From Halichondria panicea (lineage: Eukaryota > Porifera > Demospongiae > Suberitida > Halichondriidae), in assembly GCF_963675165.1 (NCBI RefSeq), contig NC_087385.1, forward strand, positions 5,539,412 to 5,603,411: a DNA stretch of 64,000 nt, in the 5' to 3' direction. This document shows positions 52,701-62,500 of the stretch, in pieces (position 1 is the first letter of the stretch; every line of letters starts with the position of its first letter). The notes under the pieces were generated by a model. It searched no databases, was not told where the DNA came from, and worked only from the letters and a program-made list of their open reading frames with translations. The translations under genes and the position numbers were made by a program.

Positions 52701-53102
52701 CACTTACTTTGCCTTTAGCTCAGTTACACAGTGTGCCTACCTACCCACCTTACTGTCTCTATTTGTGCATGCCTAAAAATCATCCAAATTGTTAGCTGTT
52801 GATTAAGAGCAACATTCCCTTCCATCGTAATTGTGGCTAGAATCACTACTTTTCGAGTATGTTACATTCTTTCTGTTACACTAGCAGCTGTGCCTGTGGG
52901 CATATTAGGTATTTCCCCCTTGTGAAACATTGTGTCTTGTGCCCTACAGGTGATAGACATGGAGGGATTTGTGATACTCAACGTACGGAGAACATTGCTC
53001 CTGTTGAATCGATACTTTATGCGACGAGAGGCTGGTCCAAGTCGACCAATGAGCCGTCACTTCTCTGCCCCAGCTCTCACCCTCAATGGAACAAAGAACT
53101 GA
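24561..53102 (+). CDS. Short IQGAP-class Ras GTPase-activating protein
   Basis: Predicted Ras-GAP. Twenty-two exons: 24561-24678, 27935-28065, 28512-28560, 28707-28735, 29067-29237, 29465-29559, 29914-30010, 30233-30298, 30533-30785, 30996-31051, 31140-31241, 31430-31585, 33066-33207, 33934-34037, 40257-40430, 41971-42042, 45448-45499, 46291-46328, 46550-46659, 46891-46961, 52586-52659 and 52950-53102. Lengths sum to 2313 nt (770 aa). A short coiled N-terminus precedes the GAP domain (residues about 95-400) with [20 protein letters not shown] and [12 protein letters not shown] (Arg 326). The rest matches the IQGAP C-terminal region ([37 protein letters not shown]). There is no calponin-homology domain and no IQ motif, as in fission-yeast Gap1/Sar1 (similar length, from memory). 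Arg 184 sits where IQGAP1 has threonine, so GAP activity is plausible. Five introns exceed 2.5 kb, unlike the neighbouring genes. Confidence 0.92.
24679..27934. other. IQGAP-like intron 1
   Basis: 3.3 kb of AT-rich unique-looking sequence. I found no nested gene, tRNA or clear transposon. Open frames are short and have no protein-like features. Confidence 0.6.
28131..28397. mobile_element. pogo-like MITE, copy 1
   Basis: Starts CAGTAGAACCTCGATTATCC and ends GAGGTTCTACTG, flanked on both sides by TA (target duplication). The interior repeats a sub-terminal TAATTGAGGTTC motif. TA insertion with CAGTAGAACCTC termini is typical of pogo/Tigger-type elements. No open frame. Confidence 0.85.
28735..28862. 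repeat. (TG)n microsatellites
   Basis: Two TG runs (28735-28790 and 28837-28861) starting at the donor of IQGAP-like exon 4. Confidence 0.9.
29024..29066. repeat. C-run and (CA)n before exon 5 of the IQGAP-like gene
   Basis: Poly-C followed by a CA run leading directly into the acceptor CACACAG at 29066. Several other introns of this gene also end in a CA tract (30532, 33065 and 41970). Confidence 0.9.
29745..29880. repeat. 17-bp tandem repeat in IQGAP-like intron 6
   Basis: About eight copies of GCTAGTAGTGCACTCAT with one- or two-base variants. Confidence 0.9.
30413..30532. repeat. CA-rich low-complexity tract
   Basis: CACA runs interrupted by CCCTCTCC and CCCTATCTC, ending at the acceptor of IQGAP-like exon 9. 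Overlapping His/Thr-rich or Cys/Val-rich frames are artefacts. Confidence 0.9.
32349..32646. repeat. 101-bp tandem repeat, 3 copies, in IQGAP-like intron 12
   Basis: Three nearly identical 101-bp units beginning AACCTAGTATGCTGCAGGGA. The third is truncated at GGTTACAT. High identity suggests recent expansion. Confidence 0.95.
32968..33065. repeat. CA-rich tract before IQGAP-like exon 13
   Basis: Imperfect CA/CGCA runs ending at the acceptor CACACAG of exon 13. Confidence 0.9.
33612..33790. mobile_element. MITE, TACCGTATAGCGG family, copy 2
   Basis: About 180 bp in IQGAP-like intron 13. Outer ends are TACCGTATAG and CTATACGGTA, with sub-terminal TTTCGAGGGT and TACCCTCGAAATATATCCGC. Its interior (GCTGATTAAGCGT, CTATTCCGCGAAAA) is the reverse complement of parts of the copy at 17962-18163, so the two copies are in opposite orientation. 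Confidence 0.85.
34045..34311. repeat. Roughly 37-bp tandem repeat just after IQGAP-like exon 14
   Basis: About seven units of TACATCATCTGCACACCACT plus TGTGCTGTGTATGTATG, some with an extra CTG. They begin within 10 bp of the exon 14 donor. Repetitive peptides in all frames are artefacts. Confidence 0.93.
34312..40256. other. Rest of IQGAP-like intron 14
   Basis: Six kilobases without a supportable gene. It contains a two-copy 35-bp direct repeat at about 34881-34938, an interstitial telomeric motif at 39040-39058 and a CA tract at about 40038-40076. It may house regulatory DNA for the neighbouring SOX gene, which is inference only. Confidence 0.5.
39040..39058. repeat. Interstitial telomere-like repeat
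   Basis: CCCTAACCCTAACCCTAAC, three units of the animal telomere hexamer. A shorter GGGTTAGGGTTAGG occurs at about 21798-21811. Confidence 0.85.
42935..43093. repeat. 38-bp tandem repeat, about 4 copies
   Basis: Unit GTGTGATACCGGTGCACTAG plus AGTGTGGCCTCCCCACCC. Degenerate relatives of the CTAGAGTGTGGCC part extend upstream to about 42825. Confidence 0.9.
43427..43556. repeat. 42-bp tandem repeat, 3 copies
   Basis: Three identical copies of a 42-bp unit beginning CATGCATATAGCTACTGTAC. Confidence 0.95.
46962..52585. other. IQGAP-like intron 20
   Basis: A 5.6-kb intron. No tRNA, transposon ends or coding exon found on either strand. The longest open frames are about 80 codons and unremarkable. 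Confidence 0.55.
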
Positions 53103-53114
53103 GCAACTGCCCTC

Positions 53115-53120
53115 AATAAA
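53115..53120 (+). terminator. Polyadenylation signal of the IQGAP-like gene
   Basis: AATAAA 12 bp after the TGA stop at 53100-53102, implying a very short 3' UTR. Confidence 0.65.
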
Positions 53121-53655
53121 CATTACTTACCCGTATTGTCTCACAAACCGTATTTCTCTGTGCATTTTCTTATGTCTCAATTCTTTTCATTCATCTCCTT
53201 TTTTTTAATAACTTGTATTCAGTCTCAGACTGCTTAATAGTTTACACTGTTAATTTTTATTGCCATTATTTTGCTCGTATACAGATTAACTGACATGAAA
53301 CTACCTTTAAAGAGCGATTATTGCCCTCTTCATCCCTAGATGAATCCAGTTAACAATTCTTATTCAGACAAACAAAATATTCTCTGATGTTTGATGCACA
53401 ATAAGGTTTGCATTGAGCTGTAAACTAGAGTAGAGAAGTTTTAATAAGTCCAAGGTGTTAATTAGCCTTTGATACAAGAAAGTAAAAGGAAATTAATTGA
53501 AGAAAAATTGGATTAGAAATAAAAGTGATGACAAGTGATAATTAAATTGCAGCATGTTTTAGCTTCCAGTGGTGTGTGGTTGATTATAACATGTACATCC
53601 GTTCAATTAACTGATTTGATGGAATGCAAAGCAACCAAAGCATATGCATGCAGCC

Positions 53656-53662
53656 TATAAAA
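53656..53662 (+). promoter_or_regulatory. TATA box of the SOX gene
   Basis: TATAAAA in the context CAGCCTATAAAAGCTGCAAA, 94 bp before the ATG. This predicts transcription start near 53690 and a 5' UTR of about 65 bp. No other gene in the window has such a clear TATA box at this distance. Confidence 0.65.
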
Positions 53663-53755
53663 GCTGCAAAACATAAGTTTGCTTATAGTTTTCAGCTACT
53701 GACTTTGACAGTCTCAACGCTATATCTTCTCTAATTGTCTCTTGCAAAATTTGCT

Positions 53756-54952
53756 ATGATGCATCTACCAGGCCTTCCGAACGGGCACCCTCCTACCTAT
53801 GGAACAAGCTACTGTGAAGTGCAGCACCCAGCTCAGCTCCAGGAGCATCATCATGCAACTGTGGGTCGTGTTTCTCCAAACAGCGAGGAGGACGACGATA
53901 AAGTAAAGAGACCTATGAACGCTTTCATGGTATGGTCAAGAAAAATGAGGAAGAAGATTGCTGATGAGAATCCAAAAATGCACAACTCCGAAATTAGCAA
54001 AAGACTTGGAACTCAATGGAAAGCTCTCACTGACGATGAGAAAAGGCCCTATATTGATGAAGCAAAGAAACTGAGAGAAGCTCACATGAAGAAGCATCCC
54101 AACTACAAATACAAGCCAAAGAGAAAGAAGCCGCAGCCCATCAGACGATTTCCGATGGATGTCATTCCTCCCTATGGCCCTGCATTTTCAAGACCAACCA
54201 CTATATTCCCCAGACCTGGTCAGTCTTTCTACCCTCCAGCTGGCATGCAAAGAACTGACTCTCCGTATGCAGTCAAAAATTACTACCCCTCTCCATCTTC
54301 GTATGGTAGTACCTACTATACTCCGGCACATTTTTCTCCGAGACCAACCGCTTATGACTACCCCATTGCAAGCCAACCTCAGTGGGGGCTCTCATCTGCC
54401 CTACCTGTGTCAACTCAAATGAATGGATACTGCAGTCCTGGCAGCATGCAAGATTTCGAAACTCCTCTCTCTTCCTACGACTCGCCCCCTCAAGTAGGAC
54501 TAACAGGTTACGTCAATGGCTACTCCTCAGCACCTATTGCAAGTCCGAACAATTTCTCACTCTCATCCTTTGCAACGTCTTGTGGTACTCCGACCTCTCC
54601 ACCACAAGGAATGTGTGGTTCTGCACTGGATAGCCCCGTGGGCACAAACTCCCCTGTTGGCAGCGTGGACTCTTACCAGGGACCAATTGATTTAGTGGGT
54701 AATCCTGATGATAGTGGAATTGCAAGCCCCCATTCGAGTGCTGAAGCCGACCTCAGCAGTATGATTAACGTTTACCTTGATGATGCGGCTGCAGAATCAG
54801 TTGGCTCAGTTGGACTAGACAGCACGGACAGTTCTCACTTCAAGTTGCTCTCTAGCTCTCCCTGCACAGACTTTGTACCCACCAGTTCAACATTTACAAT
54901 GTCTTCTATTTCTACACACGATACTACAGTTCCTCTACAGCATTTACTGTGA
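53756..54952 (+). CDS. SOXB: SOX-family HMG-box transcription factor, group-B-like
   Basis: Sequence-specific nuclear regulator binding ATTGTT-type sites and bending DNA. Single exon, 398 aa, starting at the first of two adjacent ATGs. A TTG-initiated reading 7 codons earlier is not needed. Residues about 48-126 form the HMG box: [55 protein letters not shown] and [26 protein letters not shown] with [14 protein letters not shown] is the group B signature, and the intronless structure also fits group B. The 270-residue C-terminal part is rich in Ser, Pro and Tyr with repeated SPxS and YxSP motifs, and ends with Ser/Thr-rich sequence, as expected for a transactivation region. Group assignment rests on the HMG box only. 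It lies 0.65 kb downstream of the IQGAP-like gene. Confidence 0.95.
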   Translation: MMHLPGLPNGHPPTYGTSYCEVQHPAQLQEHHHATVGRVSPNSEEDDDKVKRPMNAFMVWSRKMRKKIADENPKMHNSEISKRLGTQWKALTDDEKRPYIDEAKKLREAHMKKHPNYKYKPKRKKPQPIRRFPMDVIPPYGPAFSRPTTIFPRPGQSFYPPAGMQRTDSPYAVKNYYPSPSSYGSTYYTPAHFSPRPTAYDYPIASQPQWGLSSALPVSTQMNGYCSPGSMQDFETPLSSYDSPPQVGLTGYVNGYSSAPIASPNNFSLSSFATSCGTPTSPPQGMCGSALDSPVGTNSPVGSVDSYQGPIDLVGNPDDSGIASPHSSAEADLSSMINVYLDDAAAESVGSVGLDSTDSSHFKLLSSSPCTDFVPTSSTFTMSSISTHDTTVPLQHLL

Positions 54953-56599
54953 GTTTGTTTTGTGGTCATAATTATATTGTTTGTTACTACCTTTCGTTTG
55001 GCAAATTTAGTTTTCTCAAAATATTTTTTTGCCCCTCTTTGCATGCACTATTTTTGTGCTGTTGTGTATACAAAAGCAGGTTTCTGTCATTTACTATATT
55101 TGTGCACACATCTGAGCAAGTCATTAAGTTATTGTGAGCTCATTCACATCATCAATCAACTCAGCCTCGGACAGATCAATAATTAAGTATTAACGTCGTG
55201 TTCTAGAACCTTTTGTACAACTGTATGTTCAATGTCAATCTACTGCTCCATCCGGAACCATTAGTCACTTGAATTTGTGTCAGAGATTTATCTCTCTTCA
55301 ATTTATTGATTCTGTGTGTGTAGAACATTAATGTTGTCTACTTGTATTGTTGTTTGAATATAATAATTGAACAAATCAGACTATTAAAATGTAAACATAG
55401 CCTCAGGGCGCTAGTTGTAGCTAAGAGCATCATGTACAAACACTGAATATAAACAGTGCTATCAATGTTAAGATAGGATAAGAGTATCAGCAGCATAACA
55501 GTCATAATTATCGTTACATAGGTGACCTCAGTACGCACATTACATTCTTCTTTGAAGATGGTATGCTTTCAATTACATTTCACTCACCTTATATACAGTT
55601 AAAGGGTAAAGAATAAAGGTCTGAAAAAATGTCATAATTCATTTTGGCTGATTTCAGTCACGACAGACTGCCAGACAGACTCCTAGCCATAACCCCCCCA
55701 TGCTGTAGGTTGCCAGAAAACAGCCATCCCTAATTAGGGACCTCATACACAGGTATACAGGTGAGGTGAGGCCTTATTAATGTGGATTCTCTGTTTACAT
55801 TTATGGTTTGGGAGAGCAAAACCACACATCCAGCAAGTGGATGATATGACACAGGATCTCATATACTATACGATAGCTATGACAGGCTCGCTCGTGACCC
55901 CAGTACGTACAGCAAACAATGCTCGGCATTGTATAGTATCAATCAATGATAAACTCATCAACTGGGTTATATAGCAGTACTTACTCTAATTTTTACAGGT
56001 GAAAGGAAATGGAATCGCTAGCTATAAGGAAACATGCAGAAACCGCTGTAGATAATCACCCACCCACACGTTGCACTGTTGCAAACTATGAAAGTTTCAG
56101 TGAGTTTGTTTACTAAACTGGTGAGGTGCTGAGGGGCTAGGCTGCTACCATATTGACTAAACTAGTATGCCCCTCACAGTACAACTTCAAAACTGTGGGC
56201 ACACTTTAGTACACCAAAGTATTATCAAATCAAAATCACATAAATCCACATACAAATACATAGCTGCAAGTACTGTAAACACACAACATGCACACACACT
56301 CTCACACACATACACAGTACACAACCACGCATGCATTCTTGACGATTAATATCTATTAATAGAAGCTATACAATATTCAGGGTGCACATACTTGAGCGAA
56401 TATAGCCTGTATTTCACGTAACGGCCAACTATTGAAAGGAGTGGTTATACAAGACATTGAAGAGTACAGAGTAAACTAGCTAACAAGGCTCCTTCTCAAC
56501 TTTAAAATACAGTCCAAATAGATAAAATTAAGAAATAAATATGTACAACAATGAAAAGACCAAAATGGAATTATTATATATATGCACAATGTGAGTGTT
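54953..56599. other. Intergenic region between SOX and RSF1
   Basis: 1.6 kb between convergent genes. It should include the SOX 3' UTR; a possible AATAAA lies at 55612-55617. No supportable coding segment or RNA gene. Confidence 0.55.
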
Positions 56600-59500
56600 C
56601 TAGACTGTACCTGTGTCCATGCTCTCATCACATGCACTTATCATAGTTAGTTCATTGTTCCCACTCTTTTGGAGTGAACTTTCAGTTTGTGATGTCATGA
56701 GCGATTGACTCGCTAGAACGTCCAATGAGCTTGATTCGACATTGTCTATAGCCAGACTACTATTTATTATAGAGCATGTATTCAGAGAGTTGTTTTCACT
56801 AGTAGTATTGGAGTGAATGTTACTTGGAGAGGAGTGTCCCCCATTAGATTGGTGAGGTGAGGAGGGGAAAGATTCTAATTGTCCTTCTACGGATTCACAA
56901 ACCCGCTCACTACTGGCGGAGACAGTGACATCGATTGCCTCGTCTTGGGTAGACTCAATTCCTACACTTTTGTCTGCTCTTTGTTCTGGAATGGGACTTC
57001 CTCTGTATCGCCTGGTCGAGTTTCTGACTCGGGGTGCCAGATAGTCATCATGTATGTACTCCTGTCCGACTCTGTTTCGCCTTGTAACAGGAGGTGCGCT
57101 CCAATCGTAACCAACATAGTCGCTTCGTCCTAAGGGGGGTAGGTGAACATCATTCAGCTCAGCATAGTTGATCTCCTTGCGTGAGCGACGAGACCTCCTA
57201 CTGACATCCTCTTCGTCCTCCTTCTGCGGGGAGTGAAATCATGATTATTATGAGGGGGTGTGATAGTTTGTGCAGACTACATGTATACAACATCTCAGCT
57301 ACATGCATCTACACATAGCTAGAGGTATAATTAGACTACAATGCATGATCAGGCTGAGAGCTCCTGCCTGTTTAACACCTAAGGACTGCCCAGCCCCAAG
57401 AGAGCTGATAATAATATGATAACCACCTAATCAGAGACAGCTGCAGTACAACTGAAACCAAACAGACTAGCTCAGCAGGTTGGCTAACCCAGGTGGGGAG
57501 AGAACAGGAAGTGTATTCTAATCATGCTGGCGGCCTGTGGGAACATTAGTTAGTGTAATCAGATTAGCATGTGCAACTACAGGACGCTAGACACCAGACA
57601 AATTGCACAGGAAGTACATCTAGAAGTGACATGTACATGTACCTAATGTCCCGCTAGCTCATAGTGTAATATACAGTACATGTACGTATCACAGTACGTA
57701 GTTCAAGGTATTTAAATAAAGCTGCCCCTATGTATAAATAGCCTTCCATTTTATTTCTAGAATAAGAAATAAGAGATGTTATTAAGACGGAGACAGTATG
57801 GTGCCTGTGAAGCTGACAATTTTGTCAGGGAAGCTTTAGGAAAGAACCGCACGGGCAGGAAAGACAATGACCTAATGCCAGCTAGTCAAACCTACAGAGA
57901 CGGTTTTGCAAGATAGGTTCTCTATAATTGAAAGGAGTATCACATTCTAAGACTCATTAGAAGTAACACGATAGATACAGTGGATACTTTGTTGACACAC
58001 GCTAGAGGAATGCTATACCATAACATACCATATACATAAGTGACTGCTAGAGTGGTTATAGAGTGGTTTTCTGAAATACATGTAGGGTTAGGGGAATCAG
58101 ATATCAAAATGTCTTCAAGTAAATACATTTACAGTACGCCAACAACTAATAAATATCTTGTTGTCATAGCTACACAGTACACAGGCAGGATGTATCCTAA
58201 GAAAAGCTGTGGTTTCTAATCACCTTAGGTCCAAGGTACAGGAAGCTATATAGAGACCTGCCTCTGAAATCATAGCCTGAGCTTCTGAGCTTAACCCAAA
58301 CACCCAAATACACACACACACACACACACACACACCAGTACAGACTGCGCTTGGAGTTTACAATAAAATAAAGTGCTGCCAAATTTTGAGCTTGAGGAAA
58401 ACTGCTAATTAAAATTCTTTAACCTTCAAAACAATGCTGAATGATGTGAATGCATGACTACCAGTACTTTGCTTTTAGTTGATATGATATACCGTGTGTA
58501 TATGATACAGTGAGAATCCCTACAGGTGCATGTAAATATTACGTAAGTCGCATATATATGGCTTGGCCTAAATTTGGCTAGGACACTCTTTAGGCATGCT
58601 CCAACACCATCACTGCAACAACTTTGACCTATGTACCATGATATTTTTCACGGGCACACAAAATGGCACGATGATGAGAGAGAGTTAGCTGATGATTGTT
58701 TATGTTTACTGTCGGACATGTATGGACTCTCGACTATGGGACACATAACTGCACAGGTTTCTAAGCAACAAAGTTTGTTGCTATGCAATCAAACAACAAA
58801 ACCCAGCAGCCACATTTAATGTTAGTACAATGATGTCATATACATAGTAACACTCACCAAGATTATATTCTGTACGAGCAAACCAGTTCGTTGCAACCTG
58901 CAGAGACAAAGATAAAATGTGACTAGGAATTGAGGCTCACTAAATATCCTACGAATATCAGGTGTCAATTGCTGTAACAAAATGAGTGCTTTCCCTCCTG
59001 TCTGACTCAACACCTACTAGTACAGGAGGTGAGAGCAGAAACAGAGAGGCTTTGGGAGGGAACGAAGCCCATGCAAAGATGTGATCATATTAGGAAGGTA
59101 TAGGTACATGTAGTAGTTACAAGCGACAGAAAATCTACATGCGCCACTGTAAATGTAATCATTGGAATTTTCAAGCAACTATGTGGGGGTGAATGTGTAT
59201 ATACACACATAATATGGAGGTCACGGTCCCTAAAAATATATTTTTAATATGGCTGTCAAACGCTGTATTTATTTAATCATTTCACAGGCTGCATCCTGCC
59301 CATTTCCAGGTGCATAGTTAGTGTGTACCAACCATCCTATGGGACCATCCCAAGGTAGCACCTACTACGCCCACACAATGAATCTAACTGACTAGAACAG
59401 GTTATGTTATCATCGAGTCAAATATGCCCTATCATTGCAGCCAAAGAAGGGAGGAACATAATCATCGTACATGTGCATGTTCTTCCTGTAGCAGCCTATG

Positions 59501-62500
59501 GAGGGTTCTATTGTACAACCAGAGCCAAAGGCTTCAGGAGATGAGCAGACAAGACTAGAATAAGTCCCCCATTTCAAAATAGCTTCAAGAATAGAAACAA
59601 ATAATAACAAATGATGATCCTAAGTAACACTCTACGGCAAGCCATTCAATACATGCACTGCATGTACAGTGTCCATACCTAGCGATGCTTCTTTCTTTCT
59701 TCTCCATTGTTTTGTCGTGGTAACTTTTGGCTATGCTGGCATCTGTGTAGACTTTCCTCAGCTCTTCAATCAAATGGCCCTATATTGTATGGTATGTATG
59801 TATGTACACACAAGGTAGTTGCAGGCAAAAACCTTCTCGCTCACAAGTATCCTGCAATTAAAACGACCCTGTATTCTATACAAATGGTAGTTGTCGGGTC
59901 AAAACCCCATACAAGACAATTGTCTCACAACCAGTCCGCTATTAAAGCAAAGATGAGGCTGCATACTGTCTAGACCACAGCATAGTTGTATGAGCTCTAT
60001 TACAACCATTATAGAATCCCTATCACCTACTTCCTGACCACAGCAACAAAAAAGGTGGGTGTACAGGAAACAAATAATAACATTTGGTTAACGAGCCTTT
60101 TAAATGATTTCTACACTCACTTCGTTGCAGATAGGACAGCTCCATTTTCCCTTGGGTACCTTCCACAGCCGGGGATACTGACAGTAGGTGTGGCATTCAC
60201 GATCACACTCGTCGCAGAGGAGCATCTGTGGTCATGTGTGTGGGGTGGGGTGGGTAGGGGGGTTAAGGCTGTGCGGTATGGTGGAGGGGGGGTAGGTAGG
60301 GTATGCGGTATGGTGGGGGGTGGGGGAGGTAGGGTGTGTCTGTGGGAGCATAAGTCTGAGTAAATGGACTGCAGACATTCTCAGAATAAACATCCTTCAG
60401 TGATCAATAGCCAGCACACACATGCGTCGGTTCCACCATGACAAGTGAGTGCTCTCCAATGCCTGCCTAATTACCATAGATAAGTTGCGACGACTACCTA
60501 ATAACCATATCAGCTCATAACACCCTGGAAACCGGACGCATGCATCATTGTGAGCAGCATGAAAACAGAACTGACAGTCGGTCTGATACATGGCGCTACC
60601 TGCCAGAACATACTTTCCATATTAGGCTGGGGGGTTATGTACATGTACATGTATAGCGCTTAGTCAGCTACCACGGGATACAGAGAACAGGTATACACAA
60701 CGAGGATAAGACATATAGCATACCTGTGAGTGGTGATTGTCTTTCCTGCACTTGATGCATCCCTCAATGGACTCGTCGCCATCCCAGGCAGCAGGGGAGG
60801 AGTGGTTTGTCTGCAACATGTTGGTATGGCAATGAACACAGTGATGTCATAATTGCCCAATCAACCAATTATATCACAATCATTCACTCACTTTAGTAGA
60901 CTTTTTGGACGTGATTTGAGCTTTTGGTATTTCTTTCTTCTGCTCTATTGCCACGTGGTTGTCATGTGATGCAGACTGCAGACAGTCCCCTCTGGTGGAC
61001 TCCAGTAGAGTGATATACTTGATCAGACCTTCTAGAGACCTGGAGACAGATACCGTACAGCTGGTAATTTTCGTTGGTGTAAACATTTTCGTATGAACCA
61101 CCAAGTTTAATATTTCGTATTCTATTTGTGCAGCTCAGAATAGTGACATAGAACCTATTGTAACATTAAAAATTAATTTTTACAGTTTTAATTTTCTGGT
61201 TTAAAAATACGAAAATTTGAACCATTATGAAGATAACCGTTATATGGTAGGATGCATGAAATAATCAAGCTGATCTGCCCAGTATGCCTGTTATGGACTA
61301 GTTACCAACCAGTTGCCAAATTTCTGTACACGATTCCATGTCTAAACTTGTCATAATAAAGTGGTTGTGTTGCAAGGCGAATACCAAACTACAGGTCCCC
61401 CCCACAGCTCCAGACATTGTGAAGCATGTCAATAAGCCCAAAAACAGTTTTGACACATTCCAAATGGGTTGAAGTCGGTGTGACCTATCAGCATCGTCCC
61501 TTCTCATAAGACATGTGCCAGGAGCACGGTAACTAGGTTACTCCATGCTTCGTCACTGTTAACGGACAACTTTACACAACACAGACCCATTTCAATGACA
61601 CCTGTGTAACATGTACACCTATTAACGATAAGTAAGCTAATGCTGTCACCCTCAGATTAGCATTTAGTGGAGCAAGTGTTTAAGTTCTTCATGCTCAAAT
61701 CCATTAAAACACGAACATTAATGACTAAAACTCTCAATGAGACTTGATGAGATAATATATCAGACCATCCTGAAAAACAGGCGCCACTGTAATTACCGCT
61801 ATCAGTCAGTATACATATTATTATTATGTAGCTACATATGACAGACAGAAAAATGATAGTCACTTCCACTTAATTATGAGGAATTAAATGGGGTATCTAA
61901 TTTTACAGAGGAATGTCGGCCTTCTATGGGTTGAAGGTACACACATAACATCCAGGTCCCCCACAGAGCAAGTTACATGTAGGTATTACCGTATATATAG
62001 CATTATGTTATACAATGATCGTCAATAGTCAACATAATGTCTCCCTCCTCTCCTCTACTCTACTCTACTCACCTGGATAACTCCACCCACTTTGCTTGCT
62101 TGGGAGGTAGCACATCGTACTGACTCTCTCCATAGAGACGGACATCAAACGATGAGTCCTGTCAGACCGTGAACAAAACATAGTGAAGAGATACACCATG
62201 TCGGTTATCTCTGCTCGTCTGCTCATTCCTTACAAGTAGGATCTTACAATGTACCCCTCCCCTGTACTACAGCAAGCCATGGCATTTCTTGGCTAGCTTC
62301 CTGAGACCGTACTGTGCACAGTAAAGTGGCGCACAGCTATCGGTTGGCATACAAAACATGTGGGAGATACCTGAGCTCATCAGTGGAGAATGCTCAGAAT
62401 AATAGAAACCAGTTTACCAAGAAACAGCTCGGGGATATTAGCATCTCAAGAATTTGTTACCTTGAGCAGCCAATGCTTCTGTCCGGAGCTGTCACAGCCA

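Noticed and set aside
53735-53755. Earlier TTG-initiated start for the SOX protein
   Set aside because: Non-ATG start; two adjacent in-frame ATGs follow at 53756 and 53759, at a sensible distance from the TATA box.
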